From Bradyrhizobium sp. LTSP885 (GTDB lineage Bacteria > Pseudomonadota > Alphaproteobacteria > Rhizobiales > Xanthobacteraceae), in assembly GCF_000938305.1 (NCBI RefSeq), contig NZ_JYMT01000042.1, forward strand, positions 865,223 to 929,222: a stretch of DNA of 64,000 nt, written 5' to 3'. A program made the position numbers and the translations under genes. The notes below the pieces were generated by a model that saw only the letters and a list, made by a program, of their open reading frames with translations, was not told where the DNA came from and made no database searches. Position 1 is the stretch's first letter, and each line of letters begins with the position of its first letter. This document shows positions 39,711-47,696 of the stretch, in pieces.

Positions 39711-39836
39711 GTGTCGTCCCTGCGAAAGCAGGGACCCATAACCACCGATGTTGATTAGTGCGCAACGCTCGAATGACGAGTCCCATTCACAACATCCGCC
39801 GCGGCGTATGGGTCCCTGCTTTCGCAGGGACGACAC
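39711..39836. repeat. Perfect 30-bp inverted repeat with 66-bp spacer
   Basis: Arms at 39711-39740 and 39807-39836 are exact complements (GTGTCGTCCCTGCGAAAGCA at the left end). Each arm contains its own small hairpin (CCCTGC-GAAA-GCAGGG). This has the form of a paired REP-like or miniature element. Confidence 0.9.
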
Positions 39837-39910
39837 CGATATTGCTGCACGCAAACGCGGTTTATCGCTCGCAGAGACGACAGGTGAGATTGCGCGACGC
39901 GCGGAGAACC

Positions 39911-40132
39911 CTACAGCCCGGTATACCCGGCCTTCACATGATCCGTGCTGCCGTCGAGCTGGCGCAGATAGGTCAGGCCGCACACGGTGAGCCGGTGGGT
40001 ATCCTTCTCGCCGGCCTCGAACAGCATCCGCACATAATCTGTCACCTTCCCCCTCGCCTCCTCGCTTGCGGCGGTCGTGCGATTGAGCAGCAGATCGTAG
40101 GTCTGCATGATGCGGTCGATGGCGGCGTCCAT
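39911..40132 (-). CDS. Small protein, 73 aa
   Basis: MDAAIDRIMQTYDLLLNRTT, then a helical region (EARGKVTDYVRMLFEAGEKD) and LTVCGLTYLRQLDGS near the end. GGAGACATCA precedes the ATG at 40132; the open frame upstream is not used. It lies 20 bp after the stop of a second small gene on the same strand, so the two form an operon. No signal peptide; no family recognised. Confidence 0.7.
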   Translation of the reverse strand: MDAAIDRIMQTYDLLLNRTTAASEEARGKVTDYVRMLFEAGEKDTHRLTVCGLTYLRQLDGSTDHVKAGYTGL

Positions 40133-40152
40133 TGATGTCTCCGGGGTGTCAG

Positions 40153-40380
40153 TCAAGCGAGAACCAGCGTCTCGGCTTCGAATCTGGCGATCGCCTTGTT
40201 GGCAAGGCGGATACGGTTCGTCGCGCCGTTATGAAACAGCTTCACGATGATCCCGAGCAGGCGCTCGTTGGTGGAGAAAGTGTCGGGGATGGTGCCGGAC
40301 TTGCGCAGGTAATTGGACGCGATGGCGTAGGCGTCGCCCACCACCTCGACATTCAGCACCTGCAATCCACGCTCGATCAT
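40153..40380 (-). CDS. Small protein, 75 aa
   Basis: MIERGLQVLNVEVVGDAYAI, then ASNYLRKSGTIPDTFSTNER and LLGIIVKLFHNGATNRIRLA. It is a soluble alpha-helical protein of unknown role. GGAG lies upstream, closer to an in-frame GTG at 40389 than to the ATG at 40380, so the start may be three codons earlier. First gene of a two-gene operon with the 73-aa gene. Confidence 0.68.
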   Translation of the reverse strand: MIERGLQVLNVEVVGDAYAIASNYLRKSGTIPDTFSTNERLLGIIVKLFHNGATNRIRLANKAIARFEAETLVLA

Positions 40381-40554
40381 CACGATCACGGCTCTCCGCG
40401 ACCAATAAGACTGGAGACGGCGCTTTGGTTCCCGCGACCTGGGCCTTTTTTTCGCAAGTGCACAAACGGCAAAACGCACCGGCCGGGCACAACCGATGCG
40501 CTTGTCTGGAGGTCGGTGGCTGCCGGTCTTTTTGAACCGCCGGCTTGGCCAGAA

Positions 40555-40590
40555 GGCGAAGAAGAAGCGAAGAAGAAGCGAAGAAGGCAG
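40555..40590. repeat. Purine-rich tandem repeat after the MarR gene
   Basis: About three imperfect copies of GAAGAAGAAGC directly downstream of the LdtR-like gene stop. On the transcribed minus strand this gives a C/U-rich 3' UTR. Confidence 0.75.
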
Positions 40591-40596
40591 AAAGGC

Positions 40597-41115
40597 TCAG
40601 AGGCGATACAGGATCTGGTCGGTCCAGAACCGCTCGAGGCGGTGCAGCGACTTGTTGAGGCTGGCGAACTCCTCGTTCGAGATGCCGCCGACCTGCTCGA
40701 CCGTCTTGACGTGCTTCTGATAAAGCGCGTCGACGATCTTGCGGACTTCCTGGCCTTGCGAGGTCAGACGAATACGAACCGAGCGGCGATCGACGCGCGA
40801 GCGCTGATGATCGAGGAAGCCGAGCTCGACGAGCTTCTTCAGATTGTAGGAGACGTTGGAGCCGAGATAGTAGCCGCGGGTGCGCAGCTCGCCGGCGGTC
40901 AGTTCCTTGTCGCCGATGTTGTAGAGGAGCAGCGCCTGCACCGAATTGATGTCGGCGCGACCGCGGCGATCAAACTCGTCCTTGATGACGTCGAGCAGCC
41001 GGCGATGCAGCCGCTCCACCAAAGTCAGTGCTTCGAGATAGAGCGGCTGCACCGGAGCTTGACCGGCAGCGCGATCGGCGGCTTCCACCGCCGTTGTCGC
41101 AACGGCTTTCATCAT
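40597..41115 (-). CDS. LdtR-like MarR-family regulator
   Basis: A 172-aa winged-helix regulator: SVQALLLYNIGDKELTAGEL, YYLGSNVSYNLKKLVELGFL (recognition helix) and the wing with RSRVDRRSVRIRLTSQGQEV. The long N-terminal helix and C-terminal FWTDQILYRL fit the LdtR group, which controls cell-wall L,D-transpeptidase genes and stress tolerance in Hyphomicrobiales. A location near hemB is also conserved in that group as I recall. GGGGAAGTGTC precedes two ATG codons. The AT-rich DNA upstream, including CTTAAATAAG at 41209, may hold its own binding site. Confidence 0.88.
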   Translation of the reverse strand: MMKAVATTAVEAADRAAGQAPVQPLYLEALTLVERLHRRLLDVIKDEFDRRGRADINSVQALLLYNIGDKELTAGELRTRGYYLGSNVSYNLKKLVELGFLDHQRSRVDRRSVRIRLTSQGQEVRKIVDALYQKHVKTVEQVGGISNEEFASLNKSLHRLERFWTDQILYRL

Positions 41116-41776
41116 GACACTTCCCCTGTTGTCGTTTTTATCGACTTATTCGACGAAACTTGTGTCCCGCCCGATAGCTGCAACTTAAGGGGGCCGTTTG
41201 AAGATCAGCTTAAATAAGACAATAAAGAGATCATGAATTTAAGAGAGTGAATCGTGGATTAAGCCTGTAGATCAAGGGCTTTTCGCAACTTTTCATTGAC
41301 GGTGTGGAGGCGTTGTTCACGCTTCGTCTGCCTGCCCTGTCGCATTCGGAAACAGCTTCGTTTGAATTCGAAACGGTGAGGTAACGGGTATGAGGGAACC
41401 CTTACCAGTGACCGAACGGTTACCGGAACAATCTTGGAAAATCTTACGGGATCGCGTCGCGGATTCTGCACGCCTCGCGCGTAACGGCGGCGTTGCGCGG
41501 CGGCTCCCCGAACAAACGGTCCCGCCGCCGACCGACACAACGCCGGCTGACAAATCTGCCGAGAACCGGAAAACGGTCCCGGCGGCGGTCCCGCAGATAC
41601 GCGCTTCAAGATGGGATGTCTCGGTGCAGCACGCGGTCTGTGACACAGACCTAGCAGAGCGAGCGATGCTGTCTTCTCAGTGCGCGCACCCACGACATGA
41701 TATTGACAATCGCGAGCCGGATTCCTCCACGCTGTCGCAACGCGGCCACACTGAATCGGATCAGCGACGCACAGCC
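41116..41776. other. Intergenic region, 661 bp
   Basis: The first 130 bp are AT-rich (with near-palindrome CTTAAATAAG at 41209-41218) and probably carry the promoter and operator of the MarR gene. A 28-codon basic frame on the minus strand ends at 41259, but it has no Shine-Dalgarno sequence. Plus-strand frames around 41390 do not show the usual GC-rich third positions. I support no gene here. Confidence 0.5.
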
Positions 41777-42250
41777 CTATGGCGGCCGTTCACGCGCCGC
41801 CATCCATGCGAGCGCGAGATAGGCCGCAAGCATCACGGCCTCGAACGCAACCACCGTGAGGCTGCCGCCATAGATACCGGGAAACATCAGCTCGATGACC
41901 GCCATCGAGACCACAGTGGTCAACCACACCACAGCGCCCCAGGGGGTCGCGAGCCACAGCCCGACGGCGGCGACGAGTTCGATCACCGCGAAATAGATCG
42001 TGGCGGTCTGCCAGGCCATCGACTGGTTCTCGAAGGCCTCCTCCTCACCGCCGACGAAGCCGGTCACCTGGGCCCAGTGATAGAGTCCCTTGGCGATCGA
42101 CACGACCGCCATGATGCGCAGGAAGATGACGAGCCGCCGCGTCCACGCATTCTCGTCCGGCTCAATACGATCCGACGAGATGCTGCCAGCCGGGATGGCA
42201 TTGTCCCGCGTCTGGTCCCGCGCCTGGTCGCGCGCAGAGGTGTCAGACAT
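41777..42250 (-). CDS. DUF6163-like integral membrane protein
   Basis: A 157-aa protein. The polar N terminus has a short repeat (ARDQARDQTRDN), then four predicted transmembrane helices: LVIFLRIMAVVSIAKGLYHW, TATIYFAVIELVAAVGLWLA, GAVVWLTTVVSMAVIELMFP and TVVAFEAVMLAAYLALAWMA. It resembles the small DUF6163 membrane proteins found beside hemB in Hyphomicrobiales. The function is unknown. Divergent from hemB with a 198-bp gap. Confidence 0.78.
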   Translation of the reverse strand: MSDTSARDQARDQTRDNAIPAGSISSDRIEPDENAWTRRLVIFLRIMAVVSIAKGLYHWAQVTGFVGGEEEAFENQSMAWQTATIYFAVIELVAAVGLWLATPWGAVVWLTTVVSMAVIELMFPGIYGGSLTVVAFEAVMLAAYLALAWMAARERPP

Positions 42251-42448
42251 GCGAATCGCCGCCGAGAGGCTGCAAAGAGGGGTCCATGGCCGCAGTCTTG
42301 GCCCGCCGGGGGGCCAAAATCAATTGCCGTTGCGTCAAATCAGGGGCGCCAAGGGGCGCAATAAGGGGCGCAATGACGGCGCGCCCTTAAAGGTGCTAGA
42401 TTGGAATTATATCAGGTCCAATCGGCCTGCCGCCAAGGAGAGAGACAA

Positions 42449-43522
42449 ATGGCGATCAAATTTGGGCGTCCGATCGAGATGCGCGACGCGCCGCGACGCC
42501 AGACCGAGCGACAGACCCCCCTCGCCGCGCCGGCGCTCGACCTTGCAGTCCGCCCGCGCCGCAACCGCAAGTCGGAATGGGCGCGCCGGCTGGTTCGCGA
42601 GAACGTGTTGACGACCGACGACCTGATCTGGCCGATGTTCGTGGTCGACGGCCGCAACACCCGCACGCCGGTGGCCTCGATGCCCGGCGTGGAACGGCTC
42701 ACCGTCGACCAGATCGTCCGCGACGCCGAGCGCGCGGCAAAACTCAATATCCCCTGCATCGCGCTGTTCCCCTTCACCGAGCCGTCGCTGCGCGACGAGC
42801 ACGGATCGGAGGCGCTCAATCCCGACAATCTGGTCTGCCAGGCGGTGCGTGCGATCAAGAAGGAATTTCCCGAGATCGGCGTGCTCTGCGACGTCGCCCT
42901 CGACCCCTTCACCAGCCATGGCCATGACGGACTGATCGAAGGCGGCAAGATCCTCAACGACGAGACCGTCGCGGTGCTGGTCAAGCAGGCGCTGACACAG
43001 GCCGCAGCCGGCTGCGACGTGATCGCGCCGTCGGACATGATGGACGGCCGGGTCGGCGCGATCCGCCAGGCGCTCGACGACAACGGCTTCGTCGACGTGC
43101 AGATCATGTCCTATGCGGCGAAATACGCCTCCGCCTTCTACGGTCCGTTCCGCGACGCGATCGGCTCGGCCAAGACGCTCACCGGCGACAAGCGCACCTA
43201 TCAGATGGACAGCGCCAATTCCGACGAGGCGTTGCGCGAGGTCGAGCTCGACATCGCCGAGGGCGCCGACATGGTGATGGTGAAGCCGGGCATGCCCTAT
43301 CTCGACATCCTCAGGCGCGTAAAGGACACGTTTGCGATGCCGACCTTCGTCTACCAGGTGTCGGGCGAATACGCGATGATCGCCGGCGCCGCCGCCAATG
43401 GCTGGATCGACGGCGAACGCGCGATGATGGAAAGCCTAGTCGGCTTCAAGCGCGCCGGCGCCGATGGCATTTTGACCTATTTCGCACCGAAGGCCGCGGA
43501 GAGGATCAAGGCGGAGCGCTGA
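42449..43522 (+). CDS. hemB: Delta-aminolevulinic acid dehydratase, Mg2+-type
   Basis: A 357-aa enzyme that joins two aminolevulinates to porphobilinogen in haem synthesis. Schiff-base Lys279 (VMVKPGMPYLDI) and Lys225 (SYAAKYASAFYGP) are visible. The metal loop reads LCDVALDPFTSHGHDG, with Ala150, Asp152 and Asp160 where zinc enzymes have Cys; this is the Mg2+-type site known from Bradyrhizobium HemB. AAGGAGAGAGACAA precedes the ATG. An N-terminal extension of about 40 basic residues is normal for the group. Confidence 0.98.
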   Translation: MAIKFGRPIEMRDAPRRQTERQTPLAAPALDLAVRPRRNRKSEWARRLVRENVLTTDDLIWPMFVVDGRNTRTPVASMPGVERLTVDQIVRDAERAAKLNIPCIALFPFTEPSLRDEHGSEALNPDNLVCQAVRAIKKEFPEIGVLCDVALDPFTSHGHDGLIEGGKILNDETVAVLVKQALTQAAAGCDVIAPSDMMDGRVGAIRQALDDNGFVDVQIMSYAAKYASAFYGPFRDAIGSAKTLTGDKRTYQMDSANSDEALREVELDIAEGADMVMVKPGMPYLDILRRVKDTFAMPTFVYQVSGEYAMIAGAAANGWIDGERAMMESLVGFKRAGADGILTYFAPKAAERIKAER

Positions 43523-43652
43523 CGTCGCCCGGTATTCGCGCCCGACCAGCCGCGGAATCGCCGGAATATGTCGGCTTGTTAATGTTCGCGCGGGCTTGCG
43601 GCCGCAAAGCTGGCTCCCATGTCCTGCGCGGGACGTTCATCGGAGGTTGGTC

Positions 43653-44201
43653 ATGTCTTACAGCGGTTCGGGCAATGACGGCGGCACCTGGCGCAACGGC
43701 AGCGGCGTTCCTCCGCATGCGTTCGATCCCTGGGAACAGCCGGACCTGTTCCGCGGCGTGCTGACGCGGCGGGTGTTTGCGTTCCTGATCGACCTCGTGG
43801 TGCTGGTCGTCCCGGTGATCCTCGCAAAGATCTTCATCGCCCTGTTCGGCGTGGTCACGCTCGGCCTCGGCTGGGCGCTGTTCTGGCTGGTCTGGCCCGC
43901 CTCCGTCGTCTGGGCGATCGTCTATTACGGCTCCTCGATCGGCGGGCCACACTCCGCCACCATCGGCATGCGGATGATGGATCTGGAACTCCGCACCTGG
44001 TACGGCGCGCCGGGCTATTTCGTGCTTGGCGCTACCCATGCGGTGCTGTTCTGGGCGTCGGTCTCGTTCCTGTCGCCGCTGGTGCTGCTGATCGGCCTGT
44101 TCAACGGCCGCCGCAGGCTGCTGCACGACATCATCCTCGGAACCGTCATTATCAACAGCTCGGTCCGGACCCAGGTAACGCCGGCGGCGCGGGCCTATTA
44201 G
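43653..44201 (+). CDS. RDD-family membrane protein
   Basis: A 182-aa protein: polar Gly/Ser N terminus, then FRGVLTRRVFAFLIDLVVLV, where Arg and Asp give the family its name, a helix (VPVILAKIFIALFGVVTLGL), ALFWLVWPASVVWAIVYYGS, SATIGMRMMDLELRTW and the C-terminal RRRLLHDIILGTVII. RDD proteins are small membrane proteins of unclear function; some aid ion transport. GGAGGTTGGTC precedes the ATG. It lies 130 bp after hemB, on the same strand. Confidence 0.92.
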   Translation: MSYSGSGNDGGTWRNGSGVPPHAFDPWEQPDLFRGVLTRRVFAFLIDLVVLVVPVILAKIFIALFGVVTLGLGWALFWLVWPASVVWAIVYYGSSIGGPHSATIGMRMMDLELRTWYGAPGYFVLGATHAVLFWASVSFLSPLVLLIGLFNGRRRLLHDIILGTVIINSSVRTQVTPAARAY

Positions 44202-44286
44202 GCCCGCCTAAACCAATTGACCGTTAGCCTCCGGGGGGCGATGCTGACTTGGCTGCCTGTATTGTAGTGGAGCCTGACGATCTGAC

Positions 44287-45063
44287 GTGACCCAGCACTC
44301 GCGTGACACCCCGCAGTTTTACCTGACGGCGCCCTCGCCCTGCCCTTATCTGCCGGGCCGGCATGAGCGCAAGGTGTTTACGCATCTGGTCGGCGACAAA
44401 GCCGGCGATCTCAACGACTTGCTGACCCATGGCGGCTTCCGCCGCAGCCAGTCGATCGCCTACCGCCCGGCCTGCGACCAGTGCCGGGCCTGCGTCTCGG
44501 TCCGGGTGGTCGCCAACGAATTCCGGCCCTCCCGCAACTTCCGCAAGGTCATGGCCCGCAACGCCGACATCATCGGCGAGCAGCGCAACGCGGTGCCGAC
44601 GTCGGAGCAATATTCGGTCTTCCGCGCCTATCTCGACCGGCGCCACCGCAATGGCGGCATGGCCGACATGACGGTGCTCGACTACGCCATGATGGTCGAG
44701 GACAGCCATGTCGAGACCCGCATCATCGAATACCGCAAGCGCAACATCGACAGCGGCATCACCGGCCGCGGCGACGAGCTGATCGCCGTGGCGCTGACGG
44801 ACGTGCTCAGCGACGGGCTTTCGATGGTCTACTCGTTCTTCGAGCCGTCGCAGGATGCCCGCTCCCTCGGCACCTTCATGATCCTCGACCACATCGCCCG
44901 CGCCCGCCGGCAGGGCCTTCCGTACGTCTATCTCGGCTACTGGATCGAGGGGTCCAAGAAGATGGACTACAAGGGCCGCTTCCTGCCGCAGCAGCGCCTC
45001 GCGCCGAGCGGCTGGCTCCGCGTCGAAGCCTCAGGCGAAGTGCTGTCCGAGCCGCAGGATTGA
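44287..45063 (+). CDS. bpt: Aspartate/glutamate leucyltransferase
   Basis: A 258-aa enzyme that adds Leu from Leu-tRNA to proteins with N-terminal Asp or Glu, marking them for the N-degron pathway. Motifs: PQFYLTAPSPCPYLPGRHER, GGFRRSQSIAYRPACDQCRA (Cys cluster), SMVYSFFEPSQDARSLGTFM and PYVYLGYWIEGSKKMDYKGR. It starts with GTG at 44287. It is 85 bp after the RDD gene on the same strand; the convergent mntH gene ends 10 bp beyond its stop. Confidence 0.96.
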   Translation: MTQHSRDTPQFYLTAPSPCPYLPGRHERKVFTHLVGDKAGDLNDLLTHGGFRRSQSIAYRPACDQCRACVSVRVVANEFRPSRNFRKVMARNADIIGEQRNAVPTSEQYSVFRAYLDRRHRNGGMADMTVLDYAMMVEDSHVETRIIEYRKRNIDSGITGRGDELIAVALTDVLSDGLSMVYSFFEPSQDARSLGTFMILDHIARARRQGLPYVYLGYWIEGSKKMDYKGRFLPQQRLAPSGWLRVEASGEVLSEPQD

Positions 45064-45073
45064 TCGTCCGGCC

Positions 45074-46444
45074 TCAGCCGGAGAAGGTATCGATCAGCAG
45101 CTTCACATTGAGGATCACGATCAGGCCGGCCACGATCCACGCTACAGCGGCAACCGGCACCGAGATCGCGAACGCGCCCATCTTGCGCTTGTCGGACACG
45201 AAGCGCACCAGCGGGATCACCGCGAAAGGCAGCTGCATCGACAGCACGACCTGGCTGAACACCAGGAGCCGTGCGGTGCCGCTCTCGCCGTAGAGCGCGG
45301 CGACGACGACGACCGGGACGATCGCGATGCCCCGCGTCACCAGCCGCTGCGCCCAGTCCGGCAGCCGCAGGTCGAGAAAGCCCTGCATCACGATCTGGCC
45401 GGCCAGCGTCGCTGTCACCGTCGAGTTGAGGCCGGATGCCAGCAGGGCTATGGCAAACAGCGTCGAGGCGATGCCGAGGCCGAGCAGCGGCGATAGCAGT
45501 TCAAAGGCCTGGTCGATCTCGGCCACGTCGGAATGGCCGCTCTTGTGGAACGTCGCCGCCGCCAGAACCAGGATCGCGGCATTGACGAACAGCGCCAGCA
45601 TCAACGCGATGGTGGAGTCGGCCGTCGCCCATTTGATCGCATCGCGCCGTCCCTCCTCGGTGCGCGGATAGGCACGGGTCTGCACGATCGAGGAGTGCAG
45701 ATAGAGATTATGCGGCATCACGGTGGCGCCGATGATGCCGATCGCGATGTAGAGCATCTCCGGATTGGTGACGATCTCGCGCGTCGGCATGAAGCCGCCG
45801 AGCACTCCGGCGATCGGCGGCGCGGCGGCGGCAATCTGGACCGCGAAGCAGACCGCGATCACGATCAGAAGCGCGATCACGAAGGCTTCGAGGAAACGGA
45901 AGCCGCGGTTCATCAGCAGCAGCAGCAGGAACGCGTCGAGGGCAGCCAACAGCGCGCCGCCGATCAGCGGGATACCGAACAACAGTTTCAGCGCAATTGC
46001 CGTACCGATCACCTCGGCAAGGTCGCAGGCGATGATTGCGATTTCGCAGCCAAGCCACAGCAGGAAATTCACCGGGCGCGAATAGGTCGCGCGGCAGGCC
46101 TGCGCCAGGTCGCGGTCGGTGGCGATGCCGAGCCTTGCTGAAAGCGCCTGCAGCAGGATCGCCATCAGGTTCGACAGCAGGATGACCGACAGCAGCGTGT
46201 AGCCGAACTTCGAGCCGCCAGCGATGTCGGTGGCCCAGTTGCCGGGGTCCATGTAGCCGACCGACACCAGATAGCCCGGACCGGCGAAGGCCAGCAGCCG
46301 GCGCCACCATAGGCCGCCGGTGGGCACCGCGACCGTGGAATTCACCTCGGGCAGGCTGCGCGCATGGCCGGCGTCACCGCGCCAGCCAGTGGCGTACGGC
46401 GGGGCTTGGGGGACAGCATGTAGTTTGGGTGATCGTGCATCCAT
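45074..46444 (-). CDS. mntH: Nramp-family Mn2+/Fe2+ transporter MntH
   Basis: A 456-aa transporter with about 11 helices taking up Mn2+ (and Fe2+) with protons. Metal-site motifs: GYMDPGNWATDIAGGSKFGY in helix 1 and ATVMPHNLYLHSSIVQTRAY in helix 6. An extended polar N terminus (about 45 residues) precedes the first helix. Start 46444 has no strong Shine-Dalgarno sequence; a shorter start is possible. A TGCAA-type inverted repeat lies 31 bp upstream, fitting Mur/Fur control as known for rhizobial mntH. Divergent from the PspA-fusion cassette. Confidence 0.96.
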   Translation of the reverse strand: MDARSPKLHAVPQAPPYATGWRGDAGHARSLPEVNSTVAVPTGGLWWRRLLAFAGPGYLVSVGYMDPGNWATDIAGGSKFGYTLLSVILLSNLMAILLQALSARLGIATDRDLAQACRATYSRPVNFLLWLGCEIAIIACDLAEVIGTAIALKLLFGIPLIGGALLAALDAFLLLLLMNRGFRFLEAFVIALLIVIAVCFAVQIAAAAPPIAGVLGGFMPTREIVTNPEMLYIAIGIIGATVMPHNLYLHSSIVQTRAYPRTEEGRRDAIKWATADSTIALMLALFVNAAILVLAAATFHKSGHSDVAEIDQAFELLSPLLGLGIASTLFAIALLASGLNSTVTATLAGQIVMQGFLDLRLPDWAQRLVTRGIAIVPVVVVAALYGESGTARLLVFSQVVLSMQLPFAVIPLVRFVSDKRKMGAFAISVPVAAVAWIVAGLIVILNVKLLIDTFSG

Positions 46445-46474
46445 GGGGTCAAGGTGACCGAGCTCGCGCGTTAA

Positions 46475-46492
46475 TGCAACTCATTTGCAACT
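46475..46492. promoter_or_regulatory. Mur/Fur-like site upstream of mntH
   Basis: TGCAACTCATTTGCA (46475-46489) is an inverted repeat of TGCAA with a 5-bp spacer; a second direct copy of TGCAACT begins at 46486. Fur-family Mur regulators of rhizobia bind TGCAA-containing elements at manganese-uptake genes, so this is a likely operator. Confidence 0.65.
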
Positions 46493-46531
46493 GCATCTAG
46501 GCTCACGAAAATGATACCAGCTATGCGCCTT

Positions 46532-46556
46532 GTAAAGCACTGAGGAAGTGCTTTAC
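46532..46556. promoter_or_regulatory. GTAAAGCACT palindrome before the PspA-fusion gene
   Basis: GTAAAGCACT and its exact complement, 5-bp spacer, end 9 bp before the ATG of the fusion gene. It could be an operator or an mRNA hairpin near the start codon. No cognate regulator is encoded next to it. Confidence 0.65.
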
Positions 46557-46565
46557 GTTAGATGC

Positions 46566-47696
46566 ATGATCAAGCTGCCCGTCGAGACGCCGACCGCAAC
46601 GCTGCGCTACGCCCTCGCACCCGACCCATCGGGCACCGAGGCGATCGAAGCGACGCTGGCCGCCTATGACCGGATGATGGCGATACTGGCCGAGGTCGCC
46701 CCTGTCGGCGCCAATCTCGTCTCGCTGCACGCGCAGGCCTACGAGAGAATACGCCGGGAGACCGGCCTGCCCGCGCGGCTGGTCACGCTCGGCCTGCGTG
46801 ACCGCGCCGGCTACATGGCAGGCGCAGACGTCCGCCGGATACCGCTCGACGACAAGTTGTTTGCGATCAAGGGTCCAACTTCACTGACCATTAGCACTGT
46901 CAGCGGGCGCGTCTTGGTGCCGTTCGACGTGCCGGGATATGTCTCGGGCTGGGAAAGCCCCTTTCCGGCGCATCTGGTCTCGGATGGACGCGGCTACGAA
47001 ATCCACATCGCCGTCAAATCCAAATCTGCACAACCGGAGGAGAAGACCATGCTTCACGAAGGCATCCTTGCGCGCATGGGCCGGCTTCTTGCCGCCATCG
47101 CAAGCCAGACCATCGACAACGCCGAGGCCAACAACAAGGTCGCGCTGGTCAAACAGGCGATCCGCGAGATCGACGCCGGCGCCGACGAGGCACGCTACGC
47201 GCTCGGCAAATCGCGCGCCGAAGAATTCCGCCTCAGGAAGCGGCGCGAAGAACTGGATACCGAAACTACCGGTCTTAACGAGAAAATTCGTCTCGCAATC
47301 GCGGAAAATCGCGAGGACCTCGCGCGCGCCGGCGTCGCACGGCAAATTGATCTGGAATCCCAGGGGATCGCGCTCGAACGCGCGACGGATTTCATCGAGC
47401 TCGAAATCGACGAGCAGACCAAGGCCTTGCAGGCCATGCTTGGCGCTCGGCGCGAGGCCGAGGCGCGATTAACCGATCTCGAACAAAGTCTGATTCGAGA
47501 GACCCAGCACGAAACCAGTCGGGGTCCAGCAGCGACCAATACATTAAGTACTGAGCGTGCCATGGCGGCGATCGCACGGGTGACCGGCGTTCCCGCTTCC
47601 AGCGTGCTCGGTGACAAGGAGCTCGACGAACTCGATCGCCTGCACCGCGAAAAGGAAATCGCGGCGCGGCTTGAAAGGATCAAGTCACAACAATGA
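46566..47696 (+). CDS. Fusion of TnpB/OrfB N-terminal-like part and PspA/IM30
   Basis: A 376-aa protein. Residues 1-149 resemble the N-terminal part of IS605-type OrfB/TnpB proteins: helical region EAIEATLAAYDRMMAILAEV, then GLPARLVTLGLRDRAGYM, PLDDKLFAIKGPTSLTISTV, SGRVLVPFDVPGY and AHLVSDGRGYEIHIAV. The RuvC nuclease and zinc finger of TnpB are absent. Residues 162-376 form a PspA/IM30 coiled coil (MLHEGILARMGRLLAAIASQ, ALVKQAIREIDAGADEARYA). At the junction, GGAGGAGAAGACC precedes in-frame ATG 47049, so a free 215-aa PspA may also be made. The TnpB resemblance is by eye. It overlaps the next gene by 4 bp. Confidence 0.8.
   Translation: MIKLPVETPTATLRYALAPDPSGTEAIEATLAAYDRMMAILAEVAPVGANLVSLHAQAYERIRRETGLPARLVTLGLRDRAGYMAGADVRRIPLDDKLFAIKGPTSLTISTVSGRVLVPFDVPGYVSGWESPFPAHLVSDGRGYEIHIAVKSKSAQPEEKTMLHEGILARMGRLLAAIASQTIDNAEANNKVALVKQAIREIDAGADEARYALGKSRAEEFRLRKRREELDTETTGLNEKIRLAIAENREDLARAGVARQIDLESQGIALERATDFIELEIDEQTKALQAMLGARREAEARLTDLEQSLIRETQHETSRGPAATNTLSTERAMAAIARVTGVPASSVLGDKELDELDRLHREKEIAARLERIKSQQ
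47039..47051 (+). promoter_or_regulatory. Internal Shine-Dalgarno and ATG inside the fusion gene
   Basis: GGAGGAGAAGACC followed by ATG at 47049 (residue 162), exactly where the PspA domain begins (MLHEGIL). The spacing is good and the sequence is stronger than that before the first ATG (46566), where no Shine-Dalgarno sequence is seen. Confidence 0.7.

Noticed and set aside
46566..47050. Intact IS605-type insertion sequence
   Set aside because: Only an N-terminal OrfB-like part is present; no TnpA, no RuvC domain, and no IS end structures were seen.
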